The translations under genes were made by a program, and so were the position numbers. From Hymenopellis radicata (Eukaryota > Basidiomycota > Agaricomycetes > Agaricales > Physalacriaceae), in assembly GCA_015501595.1 (NCBI GenBank), contig JADNRX010000005.1, positions 1 through 64,000 of the forward strand: a stretch of 64,000 bases of DNA. The letters are read 5' to 3'. Shown here piece after piece: positions 1 through 9,972 of the stretch (position 1 is its first letter; each line of letters starts with the position of its first letter). The notes under the pieces are model-generated. The model was not told where the DNA came from. It was given only the letters and a program-made list of their open reading frames with translations, and did no database searches.

Positions 1-3000
1 TGCGGGAGATGATTGTCCATGCCAACCACTACTACATGGTCTTTGAGTATGTCAACGGTGGTCAGATGCTCGATTACATTATTAGCCATGGTCGTCTGCG
101 GGAACGAGTCGCGCGCAAGTTTGCTCGCCAGATAGGAAGTGCCTTGGACTACTGCCATCGCAATAACGTTGTTCATCGAGGTGCTTTTCTGTTCCTTGTC
201 CTGGGCGCCGTCCCTGCTTCTCTCAGTCCGTCGGTTGACACTTTTCCCAGACCTCAAAATCGAAAACATTCTCATCTCACAAACGGGAAACATCAAAATA
301 ATCGATTTTGGGCTATCGAATCTCTACGATCCCATTGCGCACCTTTCGACGTTCTGCGGTTCCTTGTACTTTGCCGCGCCAGAGCTTCTAAATGCCAAGG
401 TCTACACCGGTCCTGAAGTCGACGTTTGGAGTTTTGGGGTCGTTCTTTATGTTCTCGTCTGCGGAAAGGTTCCCTTCGATGACCAAAGCATGCCGGCACT
501 GCATGCAAAGATCAAACGCGGTCTAGTGGAGTATCCGGTGTGGTTGAGTGCAGAGTGCCGGAGCCTACTCAGTCGTATGCTGGTGACAAATCCAGCGGCG
601 CGCGCCCCGCTTTCGGAGGTTCTTAGCCATCCCTGGATGGTTCGTGGCTTTAACGGGCCGCCGGAGAACCACCTACTTCACCGTGAACCTCTACGCTCCG
701 ATGAACTCGACCCGCATGTCATACAAGGCATGATGGGTTTCGAGTTCGGGGCCGAGCAGGATATCGAAAAGAATTTGGTCAACATTCTTGAATCGGAGCC
801 ATATCTGCGGGCTGTTCAAAACTGGGAGCGGAAACGCAACCTAGGCGGGAGCACTGTTAACGGTTCTAGCAGCAATGGTCGATGGGGAGATCTGTCGATG
901 TCTAACTCTACTTTGGCGATATCTTCGATATCTTTTGACGGAAATGCCAAGGCAGAGCCTCAGACGCCCAGCAAGAAATCAAGGCGATTTTCCGGATTCG
1001 ATTTCTACCGTCGTAAACTGTTTTCTCCATCATCTTCGCCTCCGTCTTCCCCCATGAGCCAATCACCTCCCGGTTCCCAAAGTCATCTATCACAGTCATC
1101 CCTCCTTGACCCCAATCGCGAACCGCTTGATCCAACGCGCGGATTCCATCCACTCATTTCGATGTACTATCTTGCTCGGGAAAAGCTTGAGCGCGAACGG
1201 GTATATGGACCTGGTCAATTTGCTAGTTCACAGGTATCGCTTAACGAGCCGACTCCTAAACCCACGCCAATCCTGGAGCCAGTGAAGAAGAAGGACGGTG
1301 CCGTGGACTACAGTATGCCTTTGCCTAGGCTTCCCGCGCCAGAAACATCACATTACTCAAAGATGTCGTATGACACGACAGCTGCACCAAGTCCGACGAC
1401 ACCCACACATCCTCAACCTCGGGCACGGGATCCTGGGTTGCCGCCTCCTTCACAGATGGATACTAGCCAGACCCGTAGCGCAGCTAGTGGGCTTCCCAGG
1501 GCACCCCCTACCAGCACGCATAGGAGGAGCCACAGTCTCAGTCAGAAGCCTTCACTTAGCGGTGGCAGAGGATGGGCTGGTTTTGGACCTGAAGAGACAG
1601 TGGATGAAAATGGCGCAATGGAGGTCAAGAGCGCTGGACCACAGGTTTTGACGTTCGAAGACGCTGAGAAGGGGCGTGATTCCAGGCAGTCTAGTCGAAT
1701 GAAGGACGAGGACAAGGATCACACGCCGCTGTCTGCTGGTGCGACCCTCGTTCGAAAATTCGGCAGTTTGCTCGTGGGCAGAGGCGACGATTCGCGGAGG
1801 CATAGTCCTCATCGCAGGGGTGCCATACTAGGTGGCTTGTCGCTGTCGCCTAAACCCTCCAGGCATTCGGAGGAGAAGGAGAATGTGACGGATAACGAAA
1901 AGACCCCGACCATGAAGGACGAAGAGAAGGATGAGGTTGATAGTGACAAGAAGGATGAGAGCGAGAAGGTCACGATACCTCCCAAGTCGGTAACTCATAG
2001 CCAAAGCCAGCCTATCGGCCACGCGCATCGTCGTGCGGCTACGATTATGGATACCCAGATGGGGCGGAGGCATGAGCGAAGAAGCAGCACCGGTGCGGCG
2101 TTGATGAATGCGGCTGTCAGTGGAGGGACAATAGGCAGGCATAGACGGCCTTCCACTGGATTTAGTGGTCGACCGATGGAGAAGCTGTTCGCATCTAGGA
2201 CAGAGGAGGCGGATGAGATGTCTGAAAGGCGGGAAGACCAACCAGAGCCACAGACTGCTCCTCTTAACGGCACTCACGTTCCCGAAGAGTCTCAGGATGA
2301 AGCTCATGGGCACGAGAAGGACTTTAAGCCAGTCTTTTTGAAGGGATTGTTCAGGTATGTTGTACACCATCTTTCGCTGCACCCATTCAAATTGCCTCCT
2401 AGTGTGGCCACAACCTCGACGAAGTCTCCTCCCGTCATCAAAGCTGACATCAAACGCGTTCTTGATCGCATGCAGGTCCAGTACCGCGACATTAAGACTG
2501 GGTTTGAATGTATCCATCTCCCTTCCATCGATATGTCTTCAGTGGAGCCGCCCATTTCCCCTTCTCGTCATCATCATCAGTCTTCCACAGGCTCTGGGGA
2601 ACCGTCGACGCCGCGCCCATCAATTGTAAAGAAGACCTCTAAGCTTTCTTTTGTCAAAAAGTCGTCCAAGGAGCGGGATGCGTCAGTGGACAAGGACCGT
2701 CCATCGGGGCTATCGAGTGGATCATCGTCGTTCTTCAATGTCTCCTCGCATCATACAACAGTGCCAGAGAACGGAGTCACGGCGTCGCCTTCTGTGGAAA
2801 TTGATGTGTCGCCGCCATCCCCGCAACCTGCCAAGACAAAAGTGCTTCCCCCAATACCAAAGGACTTCGCTCCAGGCGCAACCAGTGCTCGTAGTCTGAG
2901 TCCTATGCCTACCGGAGAAGTGGACCGTGACGTGTTTGAGACAATGGGGAATAACTCTCTATCTGTACGGTTCGAAATCAATATTGTGAAGGTGAGATAT

Positions 3001-3149
3001 TTCTTTTATCGTAGCTCTGCATTTTACTGAATATTGCTGTTCAGGTTCCATGGCTACCATTCCATGGCATACAATTCCGACGCGCAAGTGGGGACGGATG
3101 GCAATATCAGATGCTTGCTAGACGGGTTCTGACAGAGCTGAAGTTATGA
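1..3149 (+). CDS. KIN1: KIN1/MARK-type serine/threonine kinase, 5' end missing
   Basis: Partial gene, open at the window edge (reading frame begins at base 3). It encodes the kinase core from about subdomain V onward: HRDLKxEN catalytic loop (split by the intron 181-250), DFG in IIDFGLSN, the APE motif in FAAPELL and the HPW of subdomain XI. A long Ser/Pro/Arg-rich low-complexity linker follows. A second intron (2992-3044) joins the C-terminal stretch [14 protein letters not shown] to [13 protein letters not shown], which looks like a KA1 membrane-binding domain, and the stop is at 3147-3149. Kinase plus long linker plus C-terminal KA1 is the Kin1/Par-1/MARK layout. In yeasts these kinases act at the cell cortex in polarity and exocytosis (family knowledge). 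The N-terminal lobe lies outside the window. Confidence 0.9.
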
Positions 3150-3560
3150 TACTTTATATGATATGAGCAGGATATGTCTCTCCTTGGAGATTTCTCATGC
3201 AACACTATGCTTTCGACGTGGACATTTTCGTGGCGGTTCTCTCTATCCCGGTGCTCTCGGGCGTGTTATTTATGCGTATCATCAGGTTCACGTTATAAAC
3301 GATAATAATTTGAGTTTTGTGGAGGTTTTCATCGCCGCGAATTGTTCGTGATGCTGTGCAATCCGGTACACCCAAGTCCCCGCGTTGCCGATTCTCTGAG
3401 ACTCAGACTGTACTCTAGCTTTGAGGTCGACTATTGACTATTTCAGAACTGAATTTAGTTTAACATTTAAACAGACAGAAGTGGAGTAGTAGTATGTAAT
3501 TCGTCGACCTGTGGACGAGGCTTCGTGAGCGCCAAGATCGAACCCAAGGCTGTTCGTGAT
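3150..3560. other. Spacer between KIN1 and the retrotransposon
   Basis: It holds the 3' flank of the kinase gene and, at its right end, what was the upstream region of the DPP1-like gene before the retrotransposon inserted. I see no gene, tRNA or repeat in it. The last bases are ...gttcgtgat, so a GAT directly precedes the GAT that begins the element. Confidence 0.6.
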
Positions 3561-3789
3561 GATGAGGTGAACAAGCGGAGGCTTGTTCAGGGTCAATGCG
3601 CCGATCGACGCGTTCGCGCTTGCGTTTGCTCTTTGTCTTCTTTCTCCTTTGTTTCCTCGTATATATATTCCCTGCGGGCAGTGAACGAGCTTCGTCTCTT
3701 CGCTCACTGCTCGCAGGTACGTACCGTTACAGTATCACAGTCTCTTCGCTCACTGCTCGCAGTTCCGTGTCTTCGTGTACTTCAATTTC
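3561..3789 (+). repeat. Split direct repeat A1 (left end of element)
   Basis: A 229-base copy matching A2 (7798-8026) except for one T/C difference near its 3' end (cgtgtCt versus cgtgtCc region). Inside it a 23-base unit occurs twice (3694-3716 and 3740-3762), and a near-perfect inverted partner of its 3' half lies at 3672-3684. Confidence 0.93.
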
Positions 3790-3958
3790 ATTTGTTCTGG
3801 CTCCGTTTCGTAACAGCAGAGGCCGCTTCACCAAGAGACCAGCCACTCCACCGTGCGATCCCGACGCCGACAATTTTCTTTCATCATCGCTCTCATCCAT
3901 CCACCTTTCATCCGATCATTGGTCACCACCACATTCACCTCCACCTCCATCACCAACG

Positions 3959-4813
3959 ATGTCCGGCCCCTCTATGGATGATTTTAACGCGTTGAAGAGC
4001 TCTGTCGACACGCTAATCGCGTCGCTCCTGCAGCAGCAGCAATCCGGACAACAGCAGCAGCAACAGCAGCAGCAGCAGCAGCAGCCTGCCGCCACGCAGT
4101 CATCGAACCCACTGTTCATCGGTCCACTGACAGCGAACCCTGCCGCCGGTACGTCGCCATCCCCGTCTTTACTTTCCTGTTTTCCCGAAGTCGAGGCGGC
4201 CGTTATCACGGCAATCATCACACACGAGTTCCGCGCATCCGACCTCTACAAGCTGGATTCCCGTTACCGCGACAAATCCGAGCGTCGCACCGTTGAATTC
4301 AACGGATCCACAGGCACACTAGAACTCACTGGCGAGGACTCTTCTCTGAAAGAGTTCAAGACGCTCAACTCCATCATTGTCCCACTCTCCACCTACTTCA
4401 GCATTCTCCTCCTTCATGCCCAACACGCTTCCAACTGCGCTCGCCTTGGCGGGGCGCTCTTCACGTATAATGCGCACCTCGTGAAGATGGCTTCGGAGTA
4501 CGAGTGGCATGCCGTCGTCGCGTACCACATGGCGTTCTTCTCGCGCCGTCGACGGGAGATGATGGAAGGAGATTACAGCGGGTGGACGCGAGCAGATATC
4601 GAGCTACGCGCTGATCACCTGTACCCAAACAGGAAACCAGGCAAGTCGACCACCTCTAGTGCCACCTCTACGCGCCGGAAACCCTCTCCAGTCGCGCCTG
4701 CCTCCACTACGTGCCGCAACTTCAACGTGGGCAAGTGCACTGGCGACAAATGTCCATACGGCCGTCAGCATCTCTGCTCCACGTGCAATAAGCCAGAGCA
4801 TGGGCGCACATAA
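3959..4813 (+). CDS. Gag-like protein of the retrotransposon
   Basis: About 284 residues starting MSGPSMDDFNALKSS. The reading frame is open upstream into A1, but the ATG at 3959 follows a non-conserved proline-rich leader, so I prefer it. Features in order: a polyglutamine tract encoded by CAG repeats (4030-4085), a globular middle region, a Ser/Thr/Pro-rich linker, and C-terminal cysteine clusters (CRNFNVGKCTGDKCPYG..H, then CSTCNKPEH) that look like a CCCH-type zinc motif plus an incomplete zinc knuckle. It probably coats the element RNA (family inference). The frame ends abruptly just after the last His of the knuckle, while the next frame continues the expected pattern before meeting a TAG at 4830, so the end of the protein is probably damaged by a single-base shift in a G run. 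Confidence 0.75.
   Translation: MSGPSMDDFNALKSSVDTLIASLLQQQQSGQQQQQQQQQQQQPAATQSSNPLFIGPLTANPAAGTSPSPSLLSCFPEVEAAVITAIITHEFRASDLYKLDSRYRDKSERRTVEFNGSTGTLELTGEDSSLKEFKTLNSIIVPLSTYFSILLLHAQHASNCARLGGALFTYNAHLVKMASEYEWHAVVAYHMAFFSRRRREMMEGDYSGWTRADIELRADHLYPNRKPGKSTTSSATSTRRKPSPVAPASTTCRNFNVGKCTGDKCPYGRQHLCSTCNKPEHGRT
4024..4085 (+). repeat. CAG trinucleotide tract
   Basis: Imperfect (CAG)n microsatellite inside the Gag-like ORF, encoding a glutamine run interrupted by SG. Such tracts vary in length between copies. Confidence 0.85.
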
Positions 4814-4832
4814 CCACCCGAAGACGGCATAG

Positions 4833-6590
4833 GGTGCCGGTCGGGCGAGTACCGCCCTCAATATTACTCGCCCGGATCCAGTTCCCGGTGAGAACGGTCA
4901 CACACACACTTCGGCACCTGCTTCCACGGACATCACATCATTACTTCCATTCCATACTTCATTTCCCGCCCAATCTCCTCCACCCCCTCGTCCCAACACT
5001 GCTCCGAGAGCAAATCGCGCCCCATCTTATTCTCCGTCGCTACCATCTGTAACACCTATTTTAAATGAAAATGCTTGGGCATCTTATCTTCGTGATTATC
5101 CGGATCAGAACTTCGTTAAGGCACTAATCCATATCATACGTCACGGCGCCAATCTGGGATTTCAGGGAGACCGCTCCTTATCTCAATCATGCGCTAATCT
5201 CCGTTCCGCCGCAGAACATCCGCTCGCAATCGACGCCGACATCGCCGCCCAACTCGCCGCTGGTCATACACGTGGACCATTCGACTCGCCACCGCTTCCT
5301 CACTTTCGCTGCTCACCTCAGGGTGCCATCACGCGCAAACATCAAACCAAAGTCCGCCGCATCTTTCATCTCTCGTGGCCTCACGGTACATCAGTCAATG
5401 ATGGCATTCCCGACTCTGAGGCAACAATCAGCTACGACGCGTTCAGCACCGCGGCGAGGGACCTGATAGCCTCCGGGCCAGGTTCTCTCATGATTAAGCT
5501 CGATTTGGAGCAGGCGTTTCGTCACATCCCGGTCAGACCGGATGACTGGCCACTTCTCGGCTTCACATGGGCGAGAAATTCTATTACGAGTTGGTTCTAT
5601 GCTTCGGTGTCCGCTCAGCGCCCTACATCTTCAACCTCTTCGCTGAAGCTCTGCATTGGATTATCCAACGCCACATCCCAGCCCGCATTCGTCATTATCT
5701 CGATGATTTCCTTGCTATATTTGCACCGAGCCAACCAACAGAGATTGTCTCGCAAGCTCTTGAGTGGATGCTTGCTCTCGGCAAGCAGCTTGGTCTTCAC
5801 TTCCAGCCTTCGAAGGTTGAGGGACCCTCAGAAGTCATGGCCTATCTCGGCATCATTCTCGATTCATTGAGGATGGAGGCACGCCTTCCCGACGAGAAGC
5901 TCACCTACCTTCGTGAGCTGCTTCTGTCTTGGAAAGTTGCATCGGATTGCACTCTTCGCGATCTGGACGAACTGACAGGCTACCTTCAGTTCTGTTCGCA
6001 AGTCATTCCCTACTCTCGGGCGTTTATTCGCTCTATGCACGCTTCGCCTCGATGTTTCGCTCTGCATACTCCCGTCGCCGCATTCCTCGTCCTGTTCGCG
6101 CTGATATTGAGTGGTGGCTCAAGGTCGCGTTGCAAGTGGAATGGAGTGCATCTTCTCACTCCTGAACGAGAAGTCATCCACATCTACACAGACGCAGCTG
6201 GTACCAAAGGTCTTGGTGGAGTCTTTGGTTCACGCTGGTTCGCTGCGCGAAACCCCACGTCGCATTCGTCACCTTCACATTCAGGTGAAGGAAATGTTTG
6301 CAGTGCTCTATGCTGTTCTTTGCTGGGGCGAAGACATCCGCGGCAAACACATTCATCTTTCATATTGACAATGAAGCCGTTTTCCGAGCGCTGAGCAATC
6401 ACTCCATCCGATCTGACTCCACACTTCGTTACCTTCGCCAATTCCTGAATTTAGCATGCCGCCTCGACTTCACTTTTTCATCCGTTTGGTTATCTTCTTC
6501 TGATAATGCACTTGCTGACGCGCTTCTCGTTTTTCATATACACGTCTATTTCAATTGGCCCCGCATCTCGACCTAAAGCCCTCCTCCAAG
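4833..6590 (+). pseudogene. Reverse transcriptase / RNase H region, frameshifted
   Basis: Frame 3 is open from 4833 to about 5565 and carries the N-terminal part of the RT (around IKLDLEQAFRHIPVRPDDW). The conserved sequence then jumps to frame 2 at about 5566 (FGVRSAPYIFN and the YLDDF catalytic box at about 5697-5711). Further jumps occur near 6050, 6140, 6250 and 6355. The RNase H part is recognised by IYTDAAGTKGLGGVFG (about 6180-6227) and FHIDNEAVFRAL (about 6361-6396). All blocks are in the correct order for a DIRS-type RT-RH, but no single frame spans them, so as given the sequence cannot encode a working enzyme. At least one break (5566) is a one-base length change in a G run. Described as found; not restored. 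Confidence 0.85.
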
Positions 6591-7645
6591 CGCCTCCAAA
6601 CTGGTGGTATCAGCGACATGCACACCTTACCGCGCCCGTGGCATTCTACCTTTGGCACGGACTCGCATCCAGCACCCGCACAACATACTCCACCGGTCAA
6701 CGTTCGTTCATTGAATTCGTTCAACTCCACAACCTCTACAACAGTGATGGATCCATTATTCCCGCATCTCAAGGCGCCATCATGCAGTGGGTTGCGTCCC
6801 TCGGCCCCCGTGTTCAGCCCAAGACAATCAAAGCATACATCACCCACGTTAAGTCCATGCATACAGACCTCGACCTTCCTTTCACAGCAGTTGACTCCCC
6901 TCTCGTTCAGCGCCTCATCCGTGGCATCAAGCGTTATCACGGCGAGCGCGACAGAAAACCCAAACAACCCATCACTCTCCCTATCCTGCAAGGTCTTCTC
7001 GCACAGCTCAAACCCGAGGCTCGACCTGGCGACAACGTCATCTACGCAGCATCCTGTGTCGCGTTCGCAGGCCTCCTTCGTTGCGGCGAGTTCACCGCAA
7101 AGTCCGGCTCAGCTGCTTTCAATCCCGCGACTCAGCTCTCCCAGGCCTCGGCACAATTCTTCCCATCCTACGAGCACGCCACATCCGTTAACATCTTCAT
7201 CCCCGCCTCAAAAACTGACCCATTTCGCAAAGGAGTCACCGTCAAACTTGCAGCAGCTCCGGGAAAGTCAACTTGCCCCGTCGCAGCTCTCAAACAGCTG
7301 TGGGGTGACAAGTTTACAGGAAACCCCGATGTACCCCTCTTTCCCAGTCCAGATGACCCATCAAAGCCAATCACAAGGACTTTCTTCATCACAAGGGTTC
7401 GCTCCGCACTTGCTGCCGCTGGATACGATCCAGATCCATTCGCGGGTCACAGCTTCAGACGAGGTGGTGCCTCCTCAGCCGCTGCAGCCGGATGCTCAGA
7501 TTATGAAATCCAGCTCCTCGGGCGCTGGAGGAGTGATTCCTATAAACTCTACATCGAGGTCGAGCCAACTAGACTCCTGTACATCTCAAACTCCCTTCAT
7601 TGGGCCCATTCCCCATCAGCCTCTTACATCCCTCCGGTACTCTGA
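6506..7645 (+). CDS. Tyrosine recombinase of the retrotransposon
   Basis: Intact frame of up to 379 residues. The true start is unclear because the first ~30 codons overlap the end of the RT-RH region; conserved sequence starts near NWWYQRHAHL (about 6600). The N-terminal core-binding part (LASSTRTTYSTGQRSFIEF) is followed by the catalytic fold: first Arg in AGLLRCGEF, the HxxR box in GHSFRRGGAS, then GRWRSDSYKLYIE, which supplies the Trp and the likely nucleophilic Tyr. This enzyme inserts the circular cDNA by strand exchange rather than by DDE chemistry (family knowledge). It is the only clearly undamaged ORF of the element. Confidence 0.9.
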   Translation: MHLLTRFSFFIYTSISIGPASRPKALLQAPPNWWYQRHAHLTAPVAFYLWHGLASSTRTTYSTGQRSFIEFVQLHNLYNSDGSIIPASQGAIMQWVASLGPRVQPKTIKAYITHVKSMHTDLDLPFTAVDSPLVQRLIRGIKRYHGERDRKPKQPITLPILQGLLAQLKPEARPGDNVIYAASCVAFAGLLRCGEFTAKSGSAAFNPATQLSQASAQFFPSYEHATSVNIFIPASKTDPFRKGVTVKLAAAPGKSTCPVAALKQLWGDKFTGNPDVPLFPSPDDPSKPITRTFFITRVRSALAAAGYDPDPFAGHSFRRGGASSAAAAGCSDYEIQLLGRWRSDSYKLYIEVEPTRLLYISNSLHWAHSPSASYIPPVL

Positions 7646-7659
7646 GTCTGCTCATCTTG

Positions 7660-7800
7660 GCTGGGGTTGTCCCCCTTCGGGCACCCGAGAACCGGTTTCC
7701 CACAATACCATCTTGTTCCCAAACCCTGGCCAGTCCTCTCTCCTCACCAGATCTCCTTCTCCTCTCCTCTCCTCTTCTCTGCGGAGACGAGCGCATTGAT
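7660..7800 (+). repeat. Split direct repeat B1
   Basis: 141 bases identical to B2 (8107-8247). It begins gctggggttgtcccc, has a CT-rich middle, and ends ...cattGAT, where it overlaps the first three bases of A2. It follows the recombinase stop codon by 14 bases. Confidence 0.93.
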
Positions 7801-8026
7801 GAGGTGAACAAGCGGAGGCTTGTTCAGGGTCAATGCGCCGATCGACGCGTTCGCGCTTGCGTTTGCTCTTTGTCTTCTTTCTCCTTTGTTTCCTCGTATA
7901 TATATTCCCTGCGGGCAGTGAACGAGCTTCGTCTCTTCGCTCACTGCTCGCAGGTACGTACCGTTACAGTATCACAGTCTCTTCGCTCACTGCTCGCAGT
8001 TCCGTGTCCTCGTGTACTTCAATTTC
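7798..8026 (+). repeat. Split direct repeat A2
   Basis: 229 bases, 228 identical to A1. It starts inside the last GAT of B1, so the B1-A2 junction has the same arrangement expected at the joined ends of a circular intermediate. Confidence 0.93.
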
Positions 8027-8106
8027 CCCACCCGCCTCCTCTAAACATTTTCATACTACTCCTGCATTACATTACCTACAGATTTCATTACATACCACCG
8101 TAGTTA

Positions 8107-8247
8107 GCTGGGGTTGTCCCCCTTCGGGCACCCGAGAACCGGTTTCCCACAATACCATCTTGTTCCCAAACCCTGGCCAGTCCTCTCTCCTCACCAGATC
8201 TCCTTCTCCTCTCCTCTCCTCTTCTCTGCGGAGACGAGCGCATTGAT
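8107..8247 (+). repeat. Split direct repeat B2 (right end of element)
   Basis: 141 bases identical to B1. The element ends at GAT (8245-8247), after which the host flank agccgagtaaag begins. Confidence 0.93.
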
Positions 8248-8302
8248 AGCCGAGTAAAGTCCTGGTCCAAATCGGGCTGCTGCTGCTGCGCTATTCTCAT
8301 TC

Positions 8303-9972
8303 ATGTCATACGCTCGACTGCCCGAACCCTCTCAGCAGACTCCCATGCCCTCCTTCAACAGTTCCCGTCCCAAACCCCAAATGTCCGCCGTAAGACGGCG
8401 CAAACTGATATTCTCCTATGCTCCTGACTGGTGCGTGCGGTTGCGGTTGCTCACACGACTGTTCTCACCTGATTCAGGATTCTAACGATTGTTTTGGCGT
8501 ATGAATTCGAGCGATCCTTCATCCGAGTTTCCGCTCAATTATCGTTCTCAGACTCATTTTCTTCTCTCTGGACAAGGTGGAAGGGTACCGCCGCGTATTC
8601 TCTTTGGAAGATACATCGTACGTCGTCAAGGCTATCCTTACATTCGTGAAGCTCATTCCAAGCCAGTCTTCGCCATCCGTGAGCTTGTTCAGTGTTCATT
8701 CGTCTCGCAGAACTTGATTCCATCATGTCCAGTTACGCCGTGCATGAGCGTATCCCTGTGCGTCCCCCAACGTGTTGTGCGCCGTCCTTCTCAATCCTCG
8801 CATCCGCAGAATATTGCTCTTTACATGATATGTTTCGTCGCTCCCCTCGTCATCCAACCCATCGTCAATCTCATTACCATTCGGTCGTGGTGGGATCTTC
8901 ATAATGGTGTGTGTGACTTTTGCCACACGTTGTAGTACTTATTCTCTGTAGGCACGCTTGGGTGTGAGCATCGCTCTGGTACAGCTCATGCCAATTCTAA
9001 TTAACAGCTATACAGTAATTCTCGGATTGGCGCTTACAGGTTCTATAACCCAATTCACGAAGATTACCGTTGGTCGTCCTCGACCTGGTACGCATTGATT
9101 TATTCACCATGTGAGTATGCGGTAACGGGACAATTAGATATCGTCGACCGCTGTCAACCGCCCGTGGGAGCTATAGACCCAGTCTTTGGTTTGTCAAACT
9201 GGACAATCTGTACGCAAGAGGACAACGCATTACTCCGCGATGGTTTCAGAAGTTTCCCCTCCGGCCATTCAAGCAGTACGTCCATGGCTCTCATGCGCCG
9301 CGTGGCTATATCTGACCGAGTATTAGTGTCCTTCGCAGGCCTCGGGTTCCTAGCGTTCTACATGGCTGGCAAATTGCATCTCTTTGATAAACGTGGACAT
9401 ACGGTGAGATAAAATTTGACGCGCTGGGAAACTTGGAACTGAAATCCGGTCAGGGTAAAGCCTGGATATCATTGTCACCGTTCGCCGCTGCTGCATTAGT
9501 TGCAATCTCGCGCAGCATGGATTACCGCCGTACGTGACTGGATCCCCCTTCTCTATAACAACGATCTTAACAAATCTCCAAGACCACTGGCACGATATCT
9601 TGGTCGGCTCTCTTCTGGGACGGTCATGTCCTTTTTTGCGTACCGCCAATACTACCCAAGTCTTTCTTCAGAGTTGTCTCACCGTCCCTACTCGCCTCGT
9701 ATCAAACGCGAGCCGAGGATGCTCTACCATTGCATCACGACTATAGTTCTTCACAGGATCACACCAATTTGGGCAGTAGTAGCGGACGTCCTGGGATGGT
9801 ACGGCGGTACACGGATGAACCAATGCCTGGTGAGCAGTTCGAGATGGATGGAACCGTTGTACGGCCAGATCCAGGCTCACTTGAGGATGTGTGGCGGCAG
9901 GGGGAAGGACAAGGCGGTATTCAGGAAGCTCCGCCGGTGCACTATCGTTCTTCGCCTGATCCTATTCGATAA
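8303..9972 (+). CDS. DPP1: DPP1-type PAP2 lipid phosphate phosphatase (two frame breaks)
   Basis: About nine exons starting MSYARLPEPSQQ. Conserved pieces in order: APDWILTIVLA (first membrane segment), DKVEGYRRVFSLEDTS-YAVHERIP, hydrophobic segments, then the PAP2 phosphatase signature: KITVGRPRP (KX6RP), FPSGHSSS (PSGH) and SRSMDYRHHWHD (SRX5HX3D). The family dephosphorylates diacylglycerol pyrophosphate, phosphatidate and lysophosphatidate in membranes. Two single-base breaks occur: at the GGG 9617-9619, after GSLLG, where the conserved continuation TVMSFFAYRQYYPSL lies one frame away; and near 9712, before the acidic C-terminal tail that stops at 9972. I found no splice sites that explain them. 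With a transposon 55 bases upstream the gene could be dying, but the breaks may instead be assembly errors. Confidence 0.85.

Larger units (their letters stand above)
3561..8247 (+). mobile_element. Ngaro/PAT-type tyrosine-recombinase retrotransposon (DIRS order)
   Basis: About 4.7 kb. The order is A1 repeat (3561-3789), Gag-like ORF, RT/RNase H region, tyrosine recombinase ORF, B1 (7660-7800), A2 (7798-8026), an 80-base spacer, B2 (8107-8247). This split direct repeat arrangement (A1-ORFs-B1-A2-B2) is the hallmark of Ngaro and PAT-like DIRS elements. It differs from LTR elements, which have no B1-A2 junction and use a DDE integrase. B1 and B2 are identical over 141 bases; A1 and A2 differ at one of 229, so the insertion looks young. 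The trinucleotide GAT begins A1 and A2 and ends B1 and B2. No DDE integrase, protease or methyltransferase was seen. It sits 55 bases upstream of the next gene's ATG. Confidence 0.9.

Noticed and set aside
3561..8247. LTR retrotransposon
   Set aside because: No pair of simple terminal repeats and no DDE integrase. The split A/B repeats and tyrosine recombinase fit Ngaro/PAT-type elements.
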